A stretch of 64,000 nt of DNA from Bog-756 sp963741055 (GTDB lineage Bacteria; Actinomycetota; Acidimicrobiia; Acidimicrobiales; RAAP-2), in the NCBI GenBank assembly GCA_963741055.1, contig CAVUGU010000020.1:1-64000 (forward strand), in the 5' to 3' direction. Below are positions 9,148 to 18,875 of the stretch, piece after piece. Numbering within the stretch: the stretch's first letter is position 1; every line of letters begins with the position of its first letter. The notes under the pieces were generated by a model, which ran no database searches, was not told the DNA's origin, and saw only the letters and a program-made list of their open reading frames with translations. A program made the position numbers and the translations under genes.

Positions 9148-10420
9148 GTGGGAGCCAGAGAGTTGAGATTCTTGATGGTCGGCGACGCCTTCCCCTGGCC
9201 TCCGACCACCGGGAGCCACCTTCGCATGGCGAACACCATCAGGGCGCTCTCCGAGATGGGCAAGGTGGACCTGTTCTGCTTCTACGACGCACGCCAGGCG
9301 CAGGAGTCGGTCCCTCCGGAGTTCGGCATCTCGAGGATCTGCATGGTGCCGCTCGGTCCGTCCGGCGACACCCCGGCTCGGCGGCTGGTGAGCCTGGCAC
9401 GTAGGGACCTTCCTCTCGAGGTCGCCTTCCGAAACGGGAACCAGAATCCTCGTCACGTGTTCGATTCCTGGCGGGCTTCGTCCTACGACCTGGTGTGGCT
9501 CAGTTCTGCGACGAGCTATCAGTGGTTGGGGCGTCCGAGGCTCGGGCCCACCGTGGTGGACGTCTGCGATCTCGCGGACGTGAAGGAGCGCCAACGGGCG
9601 GACCTCCTCGGGAAGCGGCCTGCCCACGACGCCGTCGCTCGTCTTCGGCGTGCGGCGGCGGTGGCCCAGGCCAGGATCAACGCTGCGGACTGGTCCAGGT
9701 TTCAGCGATCGGTCGCGTCAGAGGTCGACCGGGTCGTGCTGGCTTCCGAGACGGATGTTCCACTGTTCGGCGTTGAAAACTGCGACGTCGTCCCCAATAC
9801 CTACGAGCGACCCGATCATCCGGCCGGCCACGACGTTCCACTGCCGTCCGCCCACACTGCTCCTTCAGGGGACCTTCGACTACGCGCCGAACGTCGACGG
9901 TGCCCGCTGGCTGGTGGAGGAGTTGGCGCCTGCCATCCGGACGAAGCTCCCGGACCTTCAGATCCGAATCGTCGGGAAGACCACGGGGAGCGTCGACACC
10001 CTCGCCGAACCACCCCTCGTCACCGTGGTGGGAAAGGTCCCGCGGATGGAGCCCGAACTGGGCAGAGCCGACCTGGTGGTCGTTCCGCTGCGGATGGGAA
10101 GCGGGACGAGACTGAAGATCCTCGAGGCCTTCGCCCACCGGGTACCGGTCGTGTCGACGCCGCTCGGCGCCGAAGGCCTTGCGGCAGTCGACGGCGTCCA
10201 TCTTGTTCTGGCCGATCGACCCGAGTCGTTCGCCGAGGCCTGCGCGAGGCTTTGCAACGATCTCGACTTCCGCCGTCGGCTCGTCGACGCAGCCCGGGGC
10301 TTGTTCGAGGAGCGCTACGAGTCGAAGGTGGCGCGGGATCGGATCCGAGAGGTCGTCGGGTCGCTCACGACATCCGGTCGAACCGCATCAGCGTCAACTC
10401 GCCCGCGGGCCGGAGGATGA
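9148..10420 (+). CDS. GT4-type glycosyltransferase, frame broken
   Basis: A GT-B glycosyltransferase read in two frames. The first part (GTG 9148 to about 9835) has an N-terminal GDAFPWPPTTGSHLRM donor-domain start. After a +1 shift near 9838 the rest continues with TLLLQGTFDYAPNVDGARWL, then GSGTRLKILEAFAHRVPVVST, the acceptor/UDP-binding signature. The intact paralogue at 29846-31060 aligns without a break, with PNGYPLVERP and VVLFQGLLTYPANV spanning the same place, so one gene with an inserted base is the simplest reading. It probably transfers a sugar during surface-glycan assembly. Its 3' end overlaps the convergent methyltransferase by 56 bp. Confidence 0.75.
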
Positions 10421-11182
10421 TCCGATCGAGTTGCCGGGTCAGCGGTTGGAGTGACGTCTCCAATCCCCAGTGAAGACGGGAGAATCCTTCGCCTTCCGAC
10501 GTGCGTCCTCGGTCCAGTCTCGTCCTCAGAAAGGTGAACATGGCATGACTGACGAACGTGTGCAGGAACTGGGTGTCCTTCAGGACGAACCCGTTCCTCG
10601 CGGAGGCGTCCGCGTAGTCCCCGGGGAGCGCGAAAAGAAGCTGCCGTAGTCGCCGATTCCCTTGTCGGTACCCTCGGTGGGCGCCTTCGGTGAGGGATTG
10701 GACGGAGCGGGAAAGGTGTCCTCGATCAGGTAGACGCTCGAGCGGGTGATCCGACACATCTCGTCGACGATCTGCACCATGGTGGAATCGGGATTGTGCA
10801 TGAGGACCGTCGCAGTGAAACTGACGTCGAACTCCTCGTTGGCGAAGGGGAGCGTCTTGCCGTCGATCTGCACGACTTCGACGCCTTCCGCTCCGTAGGT
10901 GTCCCTTGCGGCCTCCACCATCGCCGGTGCGACATCGCTCCCTGCCAGGCGTCGAGGGTGGCGTTTCGACAGCTCGCCGAGATTGCCACCCGGGCCGCAG
11001 CCGACCTCGAGGATGGATCGGCCCTCGGTCGGAATCTGAGTGAGGAACTTCTCGAGGAACAGCCGGCGCTTGTAGCGGTAGTAGGGCGCGTCGTCCCCGG
11101 CGACCAGCCGCCCCCGCTTGCTGCGTCGGGCGGCTTTGTCGGCGACTTCGGACCAGTGCTCGTCGGCTTTGTAGTCGGCCAT
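10365..11182 (-). CDS. SAM-dependent class I methyltransferase, frame broken
   Basis: A roughly 270-residue methyltransferase. Motif I is ILEVGCGPGGNLGEL at about residues 55-70, followed by AGSDVAPAMVEAA and FDVSFTATVLMHN, the usual SAM-binding order. The frame changes near 10640 in an A-rich run; the continuation (GFVLKDTQFLHTF and HAMFTFLRTRLD) ends at 10365. The ATG at 11182 directly follows the TAA of the upstream FkbH-like gene, so the two are coupled. A role in methylating a sugar or a precursor made by the neighbouring enzymes is inferred from context only. Confidence 0.72.
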
Positions 11183-13109
11183 TTACCTCGGCCCCCCTTT
11201 CGGTGACACTTCAGTAGGTCGGCGCAGTCGCTTTCGTAGACGCCGGATCTGGATCTTTCGCCGGCCGGCGTACTGCCAGAGACTCCTCGCAGCTCGCGTG
11301 TGCAGTGGTTGGTGCTCGACTCGAAGCCCGAGACTGGCCGATGCGCGGATCTCCTCCGCCATCCGCAGGTACACGTGCCGCCGATAGTGGCGAAGGTTGC
11401 CGGCAAGGTCGTCGGCGCCCGCCACCAGCGTGCGAACGTCACAGACGTTCGCGTTCTCGAGCTCGGCGACCGTCGAGTCGAGCGCGTCGTTCATGGCCTT
11501 GTGGCGCAGATCACGGTCGGGCTCACGAGGGTCGTGGAGCGGGATCTCGGTGCCGTTCAGGAAGATGATCCGCGCCTGCCGGGGGACCTCACCGGACAGC
11601 CAACGGACGTTGTCGGCGAACCGTTCGGGGGTGATCCCGCCGAGCGGCTCGAACTCCGCGGCGAACCAGGTGAGGAACTCGCGATCGACCCCCTCTCTCG
11701 CATAGCGTTTCAGGATCCACGGCCAGAGGGCCTCGTTCGTCACGTCGAGATGACACTGGTACCACGGCACGACCAGCCCGAGTCGACGGTGCCGGTAGAG
11801 GCCCTGGGTGTAGTCGGTCAGCACGCTCAAGACGAGGACGTCGTAGTCCGGATCCACCACGGCCGGGGAGGAGTAGGCGTCCTGATCGACAAACGGGATG
11901 CGGTCGACCACCGCTCGGGCGCTCTCCGTGATGCCCGACGCCGACTGTCGCAGCAGTTCGGTGTGCCCGACGTGGATGAAGGCGCCGGTCGGTCCGTTGT
12001 GTGCGAAGTGGGTGGTGATGTCCCCCCCGAGATACTGGGCCGTCGTCGTGAGGTCGCATCCCCCGACGATCAGCACCCGCTCCGACGCCAGAGGGCCATC
12101 CGAGCCGTGTCGGTTGACCTCTCGGTCGACGTCGAACCCGGCGGGGTCGAGTTCGATCCATTCCGCCGATCCTTCGAGCGAGGAGGCGACCTCACCGACC
12201 ACGGTGAGCGGCGGGCGACCGAGGTGGTCGTAGACCCACTGCTCGACGCCCATGTGGAGGACCCGGCAGGAAAAGAGGAGGTCGATCACTGTTGCGTCGT
12301 CGCGGTTCACGGAGAAGAAACCGCAGATCCCGTAGTCGCCGTAGCGGTCGCGAACCCGCACGTAGCCGGTGTCGAACCGGGGGTCGGCGAGCATGGCCAC
12401 GAAATCCTCCCGGCTCGGTCGACGCTTGGTGAAGTTGAGCTGGTGAGTGCGCGTCACCAACTCGTAGAGGCGCCCCGCCTCGTCCGCGACCGTCACGGAA
12501 GATCCCGATCCGTATGTCGCACGACCAGAGAAACGACTCGTTCCCGTCGTCGCTCCGAGCACGGTCGGCGAGCTTGCGTTCGAGGACGCGGTACTGCTCG
12601 AGTCTGGTGAGTCCGCGATCGTCCTTGCCGGCGAGCTCGGGAAGCGAGAGCAAGTTTTCGCTGATCTCGGGCCCTGCGGTCTGGATGCCCGGCGAGAAGT
12701 GGCGGACCTCGCGGCGGTTGAGGGCGAGATCGTCGATGAAGAGGACGTTCTCGGGGCGGAGTTGGGCGTCTTCGATGATACCGGCGACCCGCGGACCCTT
12801 CGGTGTCCAGCCGATCCGGGCGAACACGAACTCGTCGAGGAGGCCCGACTCGTCCAGCACCGCGCGTGCGGCTTCTTCATCGTTGTTGGAGCAGATGGCG
12901 TTCACGATGCCGCGCCGGTTGAGCGAACGGATCAGCTCGGCCCGAGAGGGGTCGAGGGCGACCTCGCCTTCGCTGAGGGTGCCGGACCAGAGGGTGTCGT
13001 CGAGGTCCCAGACGATCAGCTTGACCGCACCGGTGACCCCGTCTCCGGTCGCATACTCCGAGGTGGCCGCGCGCTGTGGGGTCGGAGCCCCTCCTTGGCC
13101 GACAGCCAT
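11183..13109 (-). CDS. FkbH-like HAD-GNAT protein with SGNH-like C-terminus, frame broken
   Basis: A composite of about 640 residues. The N-terminal part is a HAD-superfamily IIIC/FkbH domain with VWDLDDTLWSGTLSEGE and VLFIDDLALNRREV. The frame shifts near 12500, after which a GNAT-like section follows (ELVTRTHQLNFTKRR, YGDYGICGFFSV). The last 300 residues contain VLIVGGCDL near their start and NLRHYRRHVYLRMAEEI near the end, resembling an SGNH/GDSL hydrolase fold. FkbH-type enzymes load glyceryl or short acyl units onto carrier proteins; with the SGNH-like part, transfer of an acyl group to a glycan is plausible. The stop abuts the methyltransferase ATG (TAAATG). Confidence 0.72.
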
Positions 13110-13291
13110 GTCCCATTATGACACTCGCGTTCCGGTGCCGAGTCGGGCTCCGGGTCGCAAAAATCCGAGGTCGAACGTCCCTTTGTCGATCGGGAGCTAC
13201 GCGTTGGTCGCTGCCGTTCTCCCGTGGTCCGCGAGCGATGGTCGGGGTCCTCGCGCCAGCCTCAACGGCATCGCCGTCGTCCTCGGCGAAC

Positions 13292-15430
13292 TCAGTGACT
13301 CCTCGCCGCAAGCGTGCCCGTCGCAAGTCCGAGCGACTGCGCGAGCACCTGCTCGAGGTACCGGGCAAAGGTCGCGTTGATATGGATGGTGTCCAAGTAG
13401 ACGCTGAAGTGCCCGATCACTGCCGGGCAGGTCGAATCGCAGAACCAAGGTATCGGGTCGATGTACCGGACGCCCTGCGCGGTGGCCGTCGATTGCTCGA
13501 CCCGGTTCAGCGGCGGGATGGCAGCCTGCGTGGGTAAGGAGCACGCCTGCACGTCACGCTGATGTGCGTCGAGGCAAGCTTGACCAGGCTGCGCCATCCT
13601 CGGTGTGCTGCCAAGCAGGACCTCTTTCGTCTTCGGGTCTTGGAGAGACTGGAACATGCTCACCAGACCTGCTCGCCACTCGGAGGCCGACATCGAATGC
13701 TGGACCACTCCGTCCCCGGGAGGCGGGGCATAGATGACGCTTGCCTGGGTCATGACGAGCAGGTCGGGATCGAGCTTTCGGATCACCTGTGCAGCCCACT
13801 GGTGCCATACGTTGCAAGAGGAATTCGAACCCGCTTTGGTCCCGGGGTTCGCGACGGCAATGGGCTCGGCGGGACAGTACGTCTTCGAGAGCACCACCAG
13901 CTTGAAGTGGGCCTTCGAAGCGATCCACTCGAACGCGGGTATCCACATCTGCGCATGTGAGTCGCCATAGACAACCATCAGCCTCTTGCTGTTCACGTCT
14001 CCCAAGGAGCAGATCGCGACGCTGCTTTGGCTGAAAGAGGCTTCACACTTGTCGGACTCGAACTTCCCACCCCAGTCCGGCGATCCGATCGAGACGGGCG
14101 GTTCGAGTGAGCGAGGGAGCTCTCGGATCCTCGTCGCCTCCTCGACCTGACTGCGGACGGTGGCGCTGCTCGCGGCCGGCGTAACCAGCGGGTCATAGGG
14201 CCCTTGATCGCCCCCACGGACGGCCAGCGTCAGGATGAGGATGGTGGCGATGATCAGCGAGAGTCCCATTGCAATGGTCTTCCCCGACGGCAGTCTCCAG
14301 TGACGAATGGGATTTTCGACGCTGTGAAAGAGCAGAGTCGCAACGACGAGCGACGCTCCGACAAGCAGCAGGTTCGCCCACACTGGCAACGTCTGCCGCT
14401 CGAGCGCATAGGCAGCGATGACGAGGATCGGCCAGTGCACGAGGTAGAGGGAGTAGGAACGCTTTCCAAGCCATCGGAACGATCGGGTACCGAGAATCGA
14501 TTCGGCGCCCGTGCGTGCTGCGACCACACCCCCTCCGATGACCAATGCCGCGCCGACCACTGGGATCGCGACGAGCGAGCCAGGGTAGGGAGTGTGGGCA
14601 CCGAAGACGCATGCCGACACGACAATGGCGGTCAGGCCTATCCAGGAAAGCCAAACGGCGAACCGTGTCGGAAGCCTTCTCAAGTCCGCCGTCAAGGTTG
14701 CGACCAGAGCCCCGAGTGCGAGCTCCCAGGCGCGCGTCACCGGCGAGAAGTAAGCGTTACTCGGATTGGCCGCCGTCTCGATCACCGAATAGGCGAACGA
14801 GAGCACGATGACGACTGCGAGCATGACAGCCATCCGCAAACGGAGCGTGAACAGACCACGAAGGCTCGCGACCAACGCGAAGAGCGCCGGGTAGACAAGG
14901 TAGAACTGCTCTTCTACCGAGAGCGACCAGTAGTTGAGAAGGGGCGAGGGCGCTCGAACCGAGGCGAGATAGTCGGTCCCGAGGCTCTGGAAGTGGAAGT
15001 TCGACAAGAAAGCCGCCGCCCAACGACCGTCGTCAGCGGTGAGAACGCCTTCGCCCGAACCAACGAACAAAAAGGTGGCGGCAACCGAAATCAGAATGAC
15101 GAGGCATGCCGCAGGAAGGATCCTGCGACTCCGGCGGGCATAGAAATGAGTGAAGGAGGTGCGGTCGGTACGCTGTCGTTCCCTGAGGAGAAGGCCGGTG
15201 ATCACGAAGCCGGAGATGACGAAGAAGACGTCGACGCCGACATAACCTCCGCTGATGACAGGAACACCGGCGTGATAGAGGACGACCAGAAGTACGGCGA
15301 CCGCGCGGAGACCTTCGACGTCCGGACGAAACGGACGATCGCCAGGAGCGGACCCCGGCTCGTCTCCTAAGCGTTGAGGGCCGGTGCTCCGCGGGGAAGC
15401 ACCGACTAACGTCCCCGTCCCCCCCTCCAT
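13292..15430 (-). CDS. AT3-SGNH acyltransferase (OafA/YrhL-like)
   Basis: A 712-residue membrane O-acyltransferase. About ten TM segments make up the acyltransferase-3 domain, with the conserved RPDVEGLRAVAVLLVVLYHAG-type first helix (catalytic His in YHAG) and YWSLSVEEQFYLVYP. The extracytoplasmic C-terminal third is an SGNH domain: VVYGDSHAQMW supplies the nucleophilic Ser and DTIHINATFARYL the Asp/His pair. Proteins of this architecture add acetyl or other short acyl groups to exported O-antigen-like sugars or peptidoglycan. The gene is separated from the FkbH-like gene by about 180 bp with no recognisable gene. The ATG at 15430 has no obvious Shine-Dalgarno. Confidence 0.9.
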   Translation of the reverse strand: MEGGTGTLVGASPRSTGPQRLGDEPGSAPGDRPFRPDVEGLRAVAVLLVVLYHAGVPVISGGYVGVDVFFVISGFVITGLLLRERQRTDRTSFTHFYARRSRRILPAACLVILISVAATFLFVGSGEGVLTADDGRWAAAFLSNFHFQSLGTDYLASVRAPSPLLNYWSLSVEEQFYLVYPALFALVASLRGLFTLRLRMAVMLAVVIVLSFAYSVIETAANPSNAYFSPVTRAWELALGALVATLTADLRRLPTRFAVWLSWIGLTAIVVSACVFGAHTPYPGSLVAIPVVGAALVIGGGVVAARTGAESILGTRSFRWLGKRSYSLYLVHWPILVIAAYALERQTLPVWANLLLVGASLVVATLLFHSVENPIRHWRLPSGKTIAMGLSLIIATILILTLAVRGGDQGPYDPLVTPAASSATVRSQVEEATRIRELPRSLEPPVSIGSPDWGGKFESDKCEASFSQSSVAICSLGDVNSKRLMVVYGDSHAQMWIPAFEWIASKAHFKLVVLSKTYCPAEPIAVANPGTKAGSNSSCNVWHQWAAQVIRKLDPDLLVMTQASVIYAPPPGDGVVQHSMSASEWRAGLVSMFQSLQDPKTKEVLLGSTPRMAQPGQACLDAHQRDVQACSLPTQAAIPPLNRVEQSTATAQGVRYIDPIPWFCDSTCPAVIGHFSVYLDTIHINATFARYLEQVLAQSLGLATGTLAARSH

Positions 15431-15507
15431 CGGAAAGAAAGGGTAGTGGATCGATTCGACCTACGCCGTGTCGACGCGGCTCACCCAAGCGACGACGTCG
15501 GTGCCCT

Positions 15508-16368
15508 TCAACGTACCTCGCGCCCTCCACGCCGGCGGGGGTCGTGGCGCCGCAGCCACCGCCGCACCTCGTAGCGGTTTGGCAAGTCGAGCGAGACGGC
15601 GGGGCGGTGGAGGAGTTTCCTGCCGGCCGTGAGATAGCTGGTCGAGATGTCGAAGTCCGTGCTGGGCACGGGGTCGGCCCCTCGGGTGATGAATGCGCAC
15701 TTGTTGGTGAGATCGACCTCGGAGATCAACCCGGGATCGGTCTCGGCCGTCATCACCAGCTCGAAGATCAGTTTGGTCAGCGGGTTCCGCTCCTTCGCGA
15801 ACTGATTGTTCGAGTGCTGCCAGTGCTCGCCGGGCCAGTGTGCCCATCCCCAGTCCTCGATCACGTAGAGCCCGCCGGGTCGCATCCGCGGCAGCAGCAG
15901 GTTGAGAGACGCCCTGGTGTGCTCGTACCGATGGGAGCCGTCATCGACCACCAAGTCGAGCGGTTCGCCGCCGAAGCACGATTCCAAGATGGGACCGATC
16001 CGAGTGCGATCGCTCTGGCTCGTCCCAAAGAAGAGGTGGATACGGTTCTCGAGGGAACGACCCGAGATGTATTCGTCGAGCGCGGGGACCCGATGCTGGT
16101 GGAGCTCGATTCCGACCAACGCCTTGGGCTGGAACATCTCGGAATAAAGGGCGATGCTTCCGCCTTTGAAGATCCCGAGCTCGACGATCCGTTCAACCCG
16201 CTCCGGAGCGCGCGCCACGAATGCTTCGACCATTCCCCGGTTCTTCAGGAGCACGAAGCTCTCGAGCGCCGAGCGCGACGAGTTGAAGACCGCAGGGTCG
16301 AGCGACAACGCGAAGGTCAGCTCGCCGATCTCGAGGTGCTGGTCGTCGTGCCACGTCAGCGGGCGCAT
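15508..16368 (-). CDS. Class I methyltransferase (TylF/cephalosporin-hydroxylase-like)
   Basis: A 286-residue protein with a Methyltransf_24-like fold. Motif I is VELGIFKGGSIALYSEMF, with an acidic pair in LVVDDGSHRYEHT and a GGLYVIEDWGWAHWPG segment matching the metal/SAM site of TylF-type O-methyltransferases and cephalosporin-hydroxylase-like proteins. Such genes are common in polysaccharide clusters, where they O-methylate sugars. The open frame continues to 17028, but similarity starts at the ATG at 16368. The gene diverges from the sulfotransferase starting at 16486. Confidence 0.82.
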   Translation of the reverse strand: MRPLTWHDDQHLEIGELTFALSLDPAVFNSSRSALESFVLLKNRGMVEAFVARAPERVERIVELGIFKGGSIALYSEMFQPKALVGIELHQHRVPALDEYISGRSLENRIHLFFGTSQSDRTRIGPILESCFGGEPLDLVVDDGSHRYEHTRASLNLLLPRMRPGGLYVIEDWGWAHWPGEHWQHSNNQFAKERNPLTKLIFELVMTAETDPGLISEVDLTNKCAFITRGADPVPSTDFDISTSYLTAGRKLLHRPAVSLDLPNRYEVRRWLRRHDPRRRGGREVR

Positions 16369-16485
16369 GAGGGTGACAAGTATGCACGATCGAACTCGAG
16401 CGGGATCGATGCTCCGGTCCGCGGGGCGCGGCCCTGCCGGACAGGCCGGGTCGTACCTGGGTGCGGCACAGTAGGGTGGCGGTCC

Positions 16486-17376
16486 GTGGTACCCGAGCCT
16501 GAGTCGACGGACCGGGCCCACCAACCCGGAGGCCGGTTGGCGCCTCGCCGCGGTGTGAGGTTCCGAACCGAGGTTGCGGTGCGCCGAGCGGTGCGCGACC
16601 TCCGAGATGGATGGGAGATGCGTCGCGAGGACCCGACCTACCGACGGCTCGCCGCGTCCTACGAGTTCCCCGACGGTTCCAAACGGGTCTACTGCTATCA
16701 CGTTCGCAAGACCGCGGGGACGAGCCTCTACCTGAGCTTCCTCGGGCTCGGTGGAGAGGATCCCATGGACGTCTGGTGGCGCATCACTCACTCGAGGCTG
16801 CCGCGCGCCATCAGCGGCAGTTACGCATTCGCGTCGAACTCCCGTCGCCTTCTCGCCGAAGGCGCCTACTTCTTCGGCCGCTCGCACCGCTCCGCAGACG
16901 AGCAACCACTTCGGCGACACACCTTCACCGTCACCGTCCTCCGAGACCCGGTCGATCGGGTCCGATCGCTCTACGACTACCTGGTGGTCGGCGATGCGCC
17001 CGATACCCCGGGTCGGGTGGGCAACCACCAGCGGCGATGGGTCGCGGGAGGGTTCGACCAGTTCCTCGAGCGAGTGCCCGAGCGGGACCTGCTCAACCAG
17101 ATCGCGACCTTCTCCTCGCGCCTCGACCTGTCGGAGGCCGTCGACCGCATCGGGGGATGCTCGAGCGTCTTGTTCACCAAGACCTTCGACGAAGGATTGG
17201 CCACGCTCGGTCGCCGGCTCGGGTTGACCCTCGAAGTACGTCGGGCCCGAGTGGGCGGCACCCGCTCGCCGCTCACCGACGCACAGGAGGCGAAGCTCCG
17301 GCTGCGGCTCGAGCCCGAGTACGAGCTACTCCGACGTCTGGAAGAAGGTGGACTGGCCGGTCTCCCGACGACCTGA
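16486..17376 (+). CDS. Sulfotransferase family 2-like protein
   Basis: About 296 residues. The 5'-phosphosulfate loop YCYHVRKTAGTSLYLSFL is close to the HIPKTAGTS motif of heparan-sulfate 2-O-sulfotransferase-type enzymes, and TVTVLRDPVDRVRSLYDYL is the 3'-phosphate-binding motif for PAPS. The C-terminal part has the LT(D)AQEAKLRLRL pattern often seen after the fold. It probably transfers sulfate from PAPS to a sugar hydroxyl. The start is uncertain: GTG 16486, GTG near 16555 and ATG 16618 are all in frame. This is the first of seven sulfotransferase genes in the window. Confidence 0.82.
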   Translation: MVPEPESTDRAHQPGGRLAPRRGVRFRTEVAVRRAVRDLRDGWEMRREDPTYRRLAASYEFPDGSKRVYCYHVRKTAGTSLYLSFLGLGGEDPMDVWWRITHSRLPRAISGSYAFASNSRRLLAEGAYFFGRSHRSADEQPLRRHTFTVTVLRDPVDRVRSLYDYLVVGDAPDTPGRVGNHQRRWVAGGFDQFLERVPERDLLNQIATFSSRLDLSEAVDRIGGCSSVLFTKTFDEGLATLGRRLGLTLEVRRARVGGTRSPLTDAQEAKLRLRLEPEYELLRRLEEGGLAGLPTT

Positions 17377-17397
17377 GGAGCCGCGGCTCATCGCCTT

Positions 17398-18720
17398 TCA
17401 GGCCGAGCTCCTGGGCGCGGGTCCGCGTTCGACGATACCGATCAACGGTTGGATCCTCCCGAGGTCTCGGCTGTTGGCGCACACCACCGCGGCGAGCTGG
17501 CTGCGGACCCCGAGCTTGCGGAGAATCGAACGGATGTGGCTCCGTACGGTAGTGAGCGACACCACCTGGATGTCGGCGATGTCTTGCGCCGACATACCGC
17601 TCGTCAGATAGAAGAGCACCCGCCGCTCGCTGGCGGTGAGTTGGAGCAGCCCCTCGACGCGGTGGGGCAGCCGACCGGCGTTGGAGTCGAGGCCACCCGA
17701 CCGGTGGGGACCGAGGTGGCGGCGTCGGACGGTCAGCTCCGCAGGGAGCTCGTCCAAGTCGAACAGGATGGTGGCTCCCTGCTCATAGCAGCCGATCAGC
17801 GCAGCGGCACCGGCCCCGGCGCTGACGGTGAGCACGTCGATCCCGAGCGACGCGAAGCCGGCAGTGAGCCGTGCGGGAACGCACCAGGTGCTTTCCGACC
17901 AGGCGGCCACCTGACCCGCCGGTTCGGTCCCGACGACCAGCACCACCAGATCGAGGTCGGCCTCGATGAGTGCGAGATCGAACGGTTCGTCGGGTTTGGA
18001 TGCGACCGCCTCCGCTCGGAAACCCAGCCGTTCGCTCGTCGCTACCGCGGCTTGTGCTGCGAGCCCCGGGGTTCCTGGGGTCGAAGGGTTCGGGTCGACT
18101 ACGAGGAGCGTTCCCGCTCGCCCTCCGTGACGGGAATCGGCGGTCTGGTCGTGCCGTCCGTGCGACGAGCGGCTGCTCGACGGGTAGTGCACGACCGTGC
18201 GGTGCCGGAGCCACGGAGCTCCCACCGGAATGGAGGGGGTGCTCTCTTTGGTCCCCTCCCTCGGCTGGTGACGGCTCTCGTCTTCGAAGAGACGGTCCAC
18301 CGTGACCACCGCGGTCGCTCTGCGGCTGTCGCCCCTCCGGCGGAGTGGTCCTCCGGTCGATGCGGAAGGTGCGCGGTGTCGCCCGGACCGTTCGCTCCCA
18401 CCGCGGGCCCGTGCGTCGCTGGGCTCGCTCGCGAGTCCGAAGGCGAGCGAGCGCGCCAGGCGTTCCCCGAGCGACCTCGTCGTGACGGCCTCTGCGTCGG
18501 GCCCGAACGCGATCGCGATGCGGGTCAGTGCGAAGGGACAGATCTGGTCGTTCGACCGGACGGTCTGTTCCAGACGGGCCAGCGCGGACTCGAGGAGGTG
18601 GACCGGGTCGGAGGACGGACCCTTGCTGTCCGCCGAGCCGAGGTTGACGTGGGCGACGGTGCGGGCCGGCGCGCCGTTTGGCGCACCCCGACTCGGGTCG
18701 CTGTGCAGGTCGGTCGCCAT
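17398..18720 (-). CDS. LuxR-type transcriptional regulator with degenerate sensory domains
   Basis: A 440-residue regulator. The C-terminus is a clear LuxR/NarL HTH: LTASERRVLFYLTSGMSAQDIADIQ and TTVRSHIRSILRKLGV. The middle (LLVVDPNPSTPG... ALIEADLDLVVLVVG) resembles a receiver domain lacking a clear phosphoacceptor. The N-terminal 110 residues (LARLEQTVRSND, ICPFALTRIAIAF) resemble an eroded GGDEF domain. It probably controls the adjacent polysaccharide genes. The ATG at 18720 is followed by ATDLHSD; an upstream in-frame extension is rich in Arg and not similar to anything. Confidence 0.75.
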   Translation of the reverse strand: MATDLHSDPSRGAPNGAPARTVAHVNLGSADSKGPSSDPVHLLESALARLEQTVRSNDQICPFALTRIAIAFGPDAEAVTTRSLGERLARSLAFGLASEPSDARARGGSERSGRHRAPSASTGGPLRRRGDSRRATAVVTVDRLFEDESRHQPREGTKESTPSIPVGAPWLRHRTVVHYPSSSRSSHGRHDQTADSRHGGRAGTLLVVDPNPSTPGTPGLAAQAAVATSERLGFRAEAVASKPDEPFDLALIEADLDLVVLVVGTEPAGQVAAWSESTWCVPARLTAGFASLGIDVLTVSAGAGAAALIGCYEQGATILFDLDELPAELTVRRRHLGPHRSGGLDSNAGRLPHRVEGLLQLTASERRVLFYLTSGMSAQDIADIQVVSLTTVRSHIRSILRKLGVRSQLAAVVCANSRDLGRIQPLIGIVERGPAPRSSA

Positions 18721-18875
18721 GGATCCCCCATACACCGCCCGTTCTCCACAACGGCACAAGGCCTTGCCCCGCGGTGCATCCCTACGCCTAGCCATCCTAT
18801 CCCAGAGGGCGTGCTCCGCAACGAAGACTCCTCAAGGTTGAGGAGAGCCGGCCACGCCGCCACGTCACCCGGAAT

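Noticed and set aside
17378..17389. GAGCCGCGGCTC palindrome between convergent genes as a terminator
   Set aside because: Only 12 bp, with no room for a loop and no T run; too weak to annotate.
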